Assembly: GCA_030295235.1 (NCBI GenBank)
Contig: AP026162.1
Location: 1,240,001-1,304,000 of the forward strand
From: Fistulifera solaris
Lineage: Eukaryota; Bacillariophyta; Bacillariophyceae; Naviculales; Stauroneidaceae
Reading direction: 5' to 3'
DNA length: 64,000 bases
Below, one piece after another: positions 57,933 to 64,000 of this stretch. The notes beneath the pieces are model-generated. The model made no database searches. It saw only the letters and a program-made list of their open reading frames with translations, and had not been told where the DNA came from. Position numbers and translations under genes: made by a program. How positions within the stretch are numbered: the stretch's first letter is position 1; every line of letters begins with the position of its first letter.

Positions 57933-60900
57933 GATATTCTGTGGTTGTGCACCAGGCACACCGGGTCCATCCGGTACTCAAGTTCCGACTATGCGGCACT
58001 GACGAGCTTTTCGTTCTCAATGTGCGAACACCTCCGAAAAAAACTTCGCAGTCTGCGCGTCGCACGGTAAACTTTACCTTTCTACCCTCAACCCCATCGC
58101 AGAAAGCCAAATCGTCATCTCACATTTTCAGCTCATCGGCGACGACCGAAACAAAAATCACAGCAATCGACATGTAAAACAGATAAAACTCGTTTAATCA
58201 TGTAAATTACCTATTAATATGTAGTTATATGTATGATGACCTATGCATTGCCGACCTACTGGCATTTGCACTTGTATTCCGAGCTAGCAAGAGCCACCGG
58301 CAGAGCCATGAAGCCGTCGATTCCACCCTTGTCCATCCAGCAAGTTTCGATACACTTGGCATACTTTTTTGCTGAATCTCGCATTTTATTCACCCAAGTA
58401 TGAGATGGCCCATCAACTGCATCTGGATTGTTACTTCCAGTGGGATTCTCGAGCTTGGCAAATTTCTTGACGAGATCAAAAACAGCTTTCGCGACATTCT
58501 AAGATTCCTGATTGATTTTTGACAGCTTGCTTCTGGCGAGCGACAGCTTGAGAAAGCTCATCCCTCTGAGAGGCGTAACTCACAGTTCCATACTGCCTTG
58601 CGCGCGACTTCGACTTTTTATTGCCGCTGTCCAACTTCCGCTTCTTGGCATTGTCACCGTCATCTCCGTCGTTGCTTTCGGCCGTTATCATTCTTGTCTG
58701 CAGTGAACAAAGATCGAGTTAATGATGAAGGGTTCCGTAAGAGAGAGACGATCACGAATTTTCGTACCTATTTCCATATCTTCATGGGCATGCACGCGCA
58801 GGTACACAATTTTTTTTCTTATTGGCGAACATCCAGATGTTCTGCTTGACAGTGACACTCAAATCGCCGAAAAGCTGATTGAACTCCTCCTCCGCACTCA
58901 GTTGCTTCCCCTTTGCTTCCGCCGCAACGAGAATTCCGTCGAACGTCGTGTGGCTGATAGTGATGCCGAGTTCTTTCTTGACGAAGAAATTTGCCACGTC
59001 AATGATGTTCATGTCCGTGGATGTTGTGTCGTCGTTGTTTTTGCGATGATCGACATTGGCGACCCAAATAGACTCCCATCCCGATACCCTGTTCAAGTCG
59101 CGGAGATGCGGTTGACGACGATAATCGGCAAAAAGCGTAAGAGCGTCTTGATGGTAAACGGAGGTGTCCGTTTTAGCGTGATGGCGCGCGGACTTCAACA
59201 AGGCGACGTCTTCGATTGGCTGATTTTTCGGCGTACTTTCAAAAGAACGCACGCCGCTCTCAAGGTAACGGCTCTGAATGCCGAAAATGGCAAAGAGAAA
59301 ACCAGTCTTTCTAAGTGAATGCGTTCCAACAGTCATGTGTTTATGATCGTACTCTGGCCCCAAAGAGGTCTTAATACAGTTCTGTATTATAGAACAACCG
59401 AAAAAACGGTGAGTGCGGAGTAAATAACAGCCACTTTCAGTACAACGATTTGAATTTGAATTTTGAAACGCACCTTGAGTCTCTTAAGAAAATCGTCGTA
59501 CTTTACTGGCTCTTCGAATGATCGTCTCAACTGGCTTTTATCTTTGAAGCGCGCTTGCATATGACCGGAGAGCTCTTTCCATTCCGGAAACAAGTATCCT
59601 TTACGCATTCCTCCAATGCCAGCAGCGTAGATGTACGCCAACAAATGTCGAACAGGACAAAATTCCGGATGGTCATCGTCGCGATAAATACGGAGTATCG
59701 TGTACTGATTGCTATCTTTCCCCATGACTTGGAGAGTCAGAAACAGAACGGATTCTTCGCCAGGCTCGGTCGATACAGCGAAGTGGTCTTTCGGAAAGTC
59801 CAGCAACATGATATTACAGACCTCCCTGCCGCGCAGAAACAACTTAATGCCGAGGAGGATCATGACGTAGAGCTGCTGATTCTTCATCGATCCAATCGGG
59901 CCTCCTTTCCTCGAGTTCAGAAGCGACGCACGCATCATCCGGATTTGTTTCGGCGTCAATTGAAAATTCCCTTTCTTCTCGTGGTTTTTCAACAAAGTCA
60001 AATGCAAGCAGTCATATTCTTTCTTCACGTCAATATATTCAAGCGGGTTGCCTCGAGGCTTCAAAAGTGCGTTGTTGAGATGATCGGCGCACGCACAAAG
60101 GTTTCGAAAGCCCTGCGAAAAATCGATCGGAATTTCCTCGCGAGCGTTCATCTTTCTTTGTGTTCAGTTCCGCACAATGCTCGCGAATGACCCTGGTATG
60201 GCCCGTTCAGAAAATCATGCTCGCTATGAACAAGTTTGAAGGCCGCCATCGACTTCTCAAGGCAAGTAGGACTGCTCCACTTTCCTGCGCCCATCATCGG
60301 CACCATCGGCTCATTCGGTCCGTAAATTTTCTGCCACATGACCTGATTACCGAGAGGATCCAAAACGTGCTTATCTTTGGCTGTAATCTTCCATTTCCAG
60401 TACAGACAAATAGTTTCGGGTTGCGCCGGAAGCGGATTGAATGCGCGATACGTGTCACTCATGATAGCTGCCGTGCACGGTAGTCCTTAATTTTAATAGA
60501 GAAATGATACAACTCGCGCCACATTCGCTTGTAGTCTTTGATTGTTTCATCATTACTGTCGGTTCTGCGCATTGCTGTGCGAGTGATCGGCTTCTGCTTG
60601 GAAGTATTGAGACTATATTTGATATGCAATTTGTGGATTTCCGAGATAGCCTCGGCCTCTTCCTCGGCCGTTACGCTAATGTTGACCGCATGTCCGAGCT
60701 TTCTGGGACGGAAAGTAGCGGCAGTATTGTCCGAATTGTCGACATTAGTAGAGACACGCATTGTTTTGCTTCTTATTTAACAATTAATACGCTAGTTTGA
60801 TCATTTTCGGTCGTCCATTGTGAGATTGCGAGGGAAAAAAACCAAAAAAGTGGTCGGCGCGAGCTTTTTCGACGTTCGAAAAGAGGCTTGGTATGTGACA

Positions 60901-61077
60901 AAATGTCCTACGACATTGATTGTACTGTAACTATGAAAAAAACTAGGCGATCGACCCGGTGTGCACCTGGTGTGCACCGGGCCAGGTGCACGCCCGGTGC
61001 ACTTTCCCATCACGGCCCACCACCGTGTTAAATTATCCTTTGTCTACTTCTTTTAGTTATATATACTAAGAGAAGAC
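57927..61077 (-). mobile_element. tyrosine-recombinase (Crypton-like) element, copy 2 of a tandem pair
   Basis: A 3,145-bp unit between GAAGAC at 57927-57932 and 61072-61077, in the same orientation as copy 1 and nearly identical. Differences noted are almost all 1-2 base indels (for example GTCAGCGG versus GTCGCGG, GCAGCG versus GCGAGCG, CCGTCACGG versus CCGTGCACGG, six versus seven A) with one clear substitution (CATCGACGA versus CATCGGCGA). Flanking DNA resumes with AAACGACGAAGG. The head-to-tail arrangement with one shared border is what is expected from insertion of a circular intermediate at an existing copy's end. Confidence 0.8.
58256..60761 (-). CDS. tyrosine recombinase of the Crypton-like element, copy 2
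   Basis: Better preserved than copy 1. ATG 60761. The segment 60151-59387 is one open frame (254 aa) containing ADHLNNALLKPRGNPLEY, MILLGIKLFLRGREVCN (catalytic Arg, 59822-59839) and DDDHPEFCPVRHLLAYI. A 92-nt intron (59382-59473, GTGCGT...ATACAG) follows, then NCIKTSLGPEYDHKHM, THSLRKTG (HxxR, 59310-59321) and HHAKTDTSVYHQD with the predicted Tyr at about 59154-59156. Further on are an acidic/basic KKRKLDSGNKKSK region and WVNKMRDSAKKYAKCIETCW, ending at TAG 58256-58258. Frame breaks remain near 60460, 60150, 58800 and 58500. Enzyme role: cutting and rejoining DNA for element excision and insertion. Confidence 0.72.
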
Positions 61078-61762
61078 AAACGACGAAGGAATGCAAAGGA
61101 CCGTGGACCGTGAACGTGAACTTCACTTCTCACATCACACTCACAATCGGAAGCACAACCGCACGGTAACCGCACAAATACAACCTCAAACCTCAACGGA
61201 TCAACGCTTCAATGCTCCGTGTTCCGTGTCAATAATGATGCTGTCCATGTTACTGTTGAAAGAGTACACAAGTTTGACGTCTCTGGAGTATTATGTACTA
61301 AGTGCTACGAGGAACTTGAAAAACGGAAAATGGAAGCTCTCTTGAATTTCCAGTGAGACATGTGTTGACGTAAAATTTTTACTGACTTCACGGCCAAAGT
61401 CTTTCGTCGACAAGATGCGCTGTGCGCTGTGACTCACAGCTTTTCACAGTCTCTTCAAGTGCTTTCACAAGGCAGGTCACACCACTCACAGCCGCAGTCA
61501 TCGTTCATCGCTCCACGCCTGACATTCGCTCGAATACTCGTACAAATTCTACACAACTTGTACGCAACAAGAACGGGACAACGTAAGTCGACGTGACCCT
61601 ACAAAGTGGCCGCGATCGAGGATCGAGGATCGAGGAGGATCACCCTTTCGCCGCACAGTGCCTTTCACAGCAAGCTTCACAACAGAAAGAGACTCGTTTC
61701 GAATCAACCACTTCCTCTCCTCACATTGATTTGCTTCGGTTACATCAATCTTTTCAGATAAC
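61078..61762. other. spacer with short direct repeats upstream of the Q/G-rich gene
   Basis: About 685 bp containing a GATCGAGGATCGAGGATCGAGG microrepeat at ~61614-61640. It must contain the promoter of the next gene, although the mobile element pair ends only 685 bp upstream of its start. No gene recognised. Confidence 0.45.
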
Positions 61763-63763
61763 ATGAACAACAGAGGACAAGTCCCTACGCAGGGAGGCGA
61801 TCAGTCGGCTTTGTCGCTTCTGGTCAATGCAGCGGACGGTCACGATAACGCTCGCTTACAGAGAGAGCTCAATTCTCTTCAAGGTCGTTCTTTTGCAGAT
61901 ACTTTACGCCTTCGAGGACTTGGGGTTGACGGAGGCGGCTTAGGAATAGAAGAACAGCTTCTCATGGCGCAACAGCAGCACCAGCAGTCCCAATTCGGTA
62001 ATCAGGCTCTGCTAGCTCATCTTCGAGATCAAAACTTGCTGGCACAGCTTGGGCATTCACAGCAGCAACTGGCGTCGCTACTAGGTCTCGGCGGTGGCGG
62101 AGGAGGAGGCAATGGAAATAGTCCAGCTGGTCACGACATCCGCAGTCTCCTAGCCGCGCAGATGCGTCAGCAGCAACAACAACAGCAGATGCAGCAGCAA
62201 TTGACAAACGCCGATCTACTTGCCTTGAGTCGATCGGGCATTCCAGGCTTGTCTGGAATCCTTGGTGGAGGTGGATTGCCCGGCGGCGGTATGTCGGGTC
62301 TACCCACAGATCTGGAAGGACTCCAGCGATTGGAAGAGCTGGAACGACGCCAGCTTCTCCTAAACGCCTCCGCGCAACACGGTGGCCGTATCCCTTCTCC
62401 CATGGTGAACCCGGCCGCTCCGGAGCAAGCACGCAGTCAGCCCCAGGCTAGTCGCGCGGCACGACAACCCGAGCCTATGCTCAGGGCCGATGCCCCTGCA
62501 TCAACTGCCTTACCCGGGCGAAAGAAGGACAAAGAACCCGCTGCTGCGGAGGCTCGCGATATGGGAACGAGCGCAACCAGCAAAAGTGAAGTCGAAAAGT
62601 CTCCTGGGTCTGTGATTGTACCTTGCCGAGCCAGAGGTATGCCCATGGATCACAATTTTAAGGTACGTCATGAAGTCAGTCCGTTTTCCTTTTTAATACC
62701 CAACTCACCTTTTTTCTTGAACATAGACGGCATACTTCGTAATTCCTGAAAATGTGAAGCACGGGGAGGAACTCATTTGTTCTTACTTTGCGTGCCGCAA
62801 TGCTGGTATCAAGTTCCGCTTCTGTTCGCACTGCAAGGTCCCTGTCGCCAAGCGAAACTTTCGCAAGCGTCACAAACATGGTGGAGAAATTGTTGCCGGT
62901 GAGGATTCTGGTGACGAAGATGAGCCAAAGGAGATTACAAAAGGAATTCCTGAGCAAATTACGGCGAATCATGAAGAATTTGGTGAAGGAGATGCAGTCT
63001 CTTCTCAGAGTGCGGATTCGGATCATGCACACGACGTACCAGATGTCGGAAATAAAGCGATCGAAGATGCGAAGGGTCTTGTTCGCCTTTCAATGCGCAA
63101 TTTCGAAGAATCTAAAAACGCACAGGTTCATGACTTGGTCAAAAGGATATGCACGTCAGCCCAGAACGCAAGCGCCGCTGGTTGTCCCTTTTGACAAAAC
63201 GCCCTTTCACCAAAGATGGCGACTCCATGTCGAATTGGTTGATGGAAGTGCTTGCTGTTAGCGACCTCGAAACTCCTCTAAAACCAGGTTCTTTGGATAT
63301 AAGCACGGGTAACGTTGTCAAGGACAACGATGGCGCACCTGACGATGATGACTTTGCAAGCAGTGGAGATTCGGACGACGAATCTAGTAAGGAGGATCTC
63401 GCACCCGTCGCGGTTGAGAAGAAGCGCAGTGCTGATTTGATTACCAAAAATACTGAGCCAGTGGACGGTGAGAAACCCAAAGCGACCGGCGGTAGTTTTG
63501 CTGAATGGAAAGAAAGAAAGAAACAGAAAAAGCAGGCACTGGTAGAAAGTTCGTCGAATCAGGAAAAGGATGTAAAGCAGGATGCAGATGATTTGGGTGA
63601 AAAAGGATCGAAACCAGACGACAACGCTGTTGAAGGCGATAAGCAAGAAGAAAAATTGCCAGAAGCTCCCCAGACAGAGAAAGTGGCCGAACCGGACGAA
63701 AAAATGGAGGTAGATGTTAGCAATGAAACAGAGCCGGAGAAAGGAGAAGCAAGTGAAATTTAG
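61763..63763 (+). CDS. Q/G-rich protein with a conserved Cys (zinc-finger-like) module; unknown function
   Basis: 645 aa in two exons (intron 62663-62726, 64 nt). Residues 1-250 are low complexity: Q runs (MRQQQQQQQMQQQ), LLGLGGGGGGG and LSGILGGGGLPGGGM. A compact conserved block spans the splice: VPCRARGMPMDHNFK, then TAYFVIPENVKHGEELICSYFACRN and FRFCSHCKVPVAKRNFRKRHKHGG, with Cys/His spacing suitable for zinc binding. A further block reads SPERKRRWLSLLTKRPFTKDGDSMSNWLMEVLAVSDLE. One A is missing from AAAA (63141-63144); restoring it joins DLVKKDMHVSPERKRRW. The C-terminus is acidic and Lys-rich (ADLITKNTEPVDGEKP). Probably nuclear. No known family recognised. Confidence 0.78.
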
Positions 63764-63854
63764 GAAGATTGAGTGCTTAATGTAGGATCATGTCCTTCGA
63801 ACGTTTACATCCTCTCGTTTTATAGAAAATCATAACACAAGTTCACGTTTACTC

Positions 63855-64000
63855 TTATGTGCTGTGCTCAATCCCTGTAACAAAAACGATATCAGATCCG
63901 AGAATAAACGTTTCTGCGGAAGCTGATAGTTCGGCCGCTTGTCCACGCAGCGTTGGACCGAAGCCGTTGTATCCGAGAAATTTGGGGGAAATGGTCAAAC
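63855..64000 (-). CDS. 3' end of a possible gene running off the right edge
   Basis: On the minus strand the last 146 bp read LTISPKFLGYNGFGPTLR, then GQAAELSASAETFILGSDIVFVTGIEHST and a TAA at 63855-63857. The even composition and absence of stops suggest a real C-terminus, but there is too little to identify it. Convergent with the Q/G-rich gene, 91 bp apart. Confidence 0.4.
   Translation of the reverse strand, partial: LTISPKFLGYNGFGPTLRGQAAELSASAETFILGSDIVFVTGIEHST

Overview
The window is nuclear DNA of a photosynthetic stramenopile, almost certainly a diatom. Genes are compact and carry short GT-AG introns (mostly 64-104 nt). Several predicted plastid proteins start with a signal peptide followed by an 'ASAFAP'-type cleavage motif with Phe at +1 (AAGF-LAP in protochlorophyllide oxidoreductase, NAF-AVLP in the DUF2997 protein, ASAF-VP in a small plastid protein). 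A raphid pennate such as Phaeodactylum is my best guess, but the species cannot be proven from this sequence alone.

Layout. 0-16.3 kb: a RING-TPR protein running off the left edge (-), NOP9 (-), a giant CBP/p300-type histone acetyltransferase (-), a membrane dual-specificity phosphatase (-) and an Aurora kinase (+). 16.3-29.4 kb: an EGF-repeat membrane protein (-), a Vps5-type sorting nexin (+), light-dependent protochlorophyllide oxidoreductase (+), a longin R-SNARE (-), a 223-bp satellite array, a DUF2997 plastid protein (-), a mitochondrial DnaJ (+) and a DUF6817-type protein (-). 29.4-38 kb: repeat-bearing spacers, a DegT-type aminotransferase (+) and two more EGF-repeat membrane proteins (+). 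38-49.9 kb: AP-2 alpha adaptin (+), ENP2/NOL10 (+), a tandem pair of 3-phosphoglycerate dehydrogenases (+) and a small plastid protein (-). 50-64 kb: an array of about 16 palindromic units on a 52-bp period, a small membrane protein (-), a coiled-coil protein (+), two head-to-tail copies of a 3.14-kb tyrosine-recombinase (Crypton-like) element, a Q/G-rich protein with a Cys motif (+) and the 3' end of a possible gene (-).

The genes form no single pathway. They are mostly housekeeping: ribosome biogenesis (NOP9, ENP2), membrane traffic (AP-2 alpha, Vps5, VAMP7-like), mitosis and chromatin (Aurora, CBP/p300), serine synthesis and plastid metabolism. They are interspersed with a small EGF-receptor-like family and mobile or satellite DNA.

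A key technical point: at least 15 conserved genes or exons contain a single-base indel, usually in a run of identical bases, that breaks an otherwise good frame. In every case worked through, adding or removing one base restores a gene whose total length is a multiple of three. The two copies of the mobile element also differ almost only by 1-2 base indels. I therefore treat these genes as intact genes in an imperfectly polished assembly, not as pseudogenes; this is inference. Intron borders are read by eye from GT/AG sites and conserved protein continuity.
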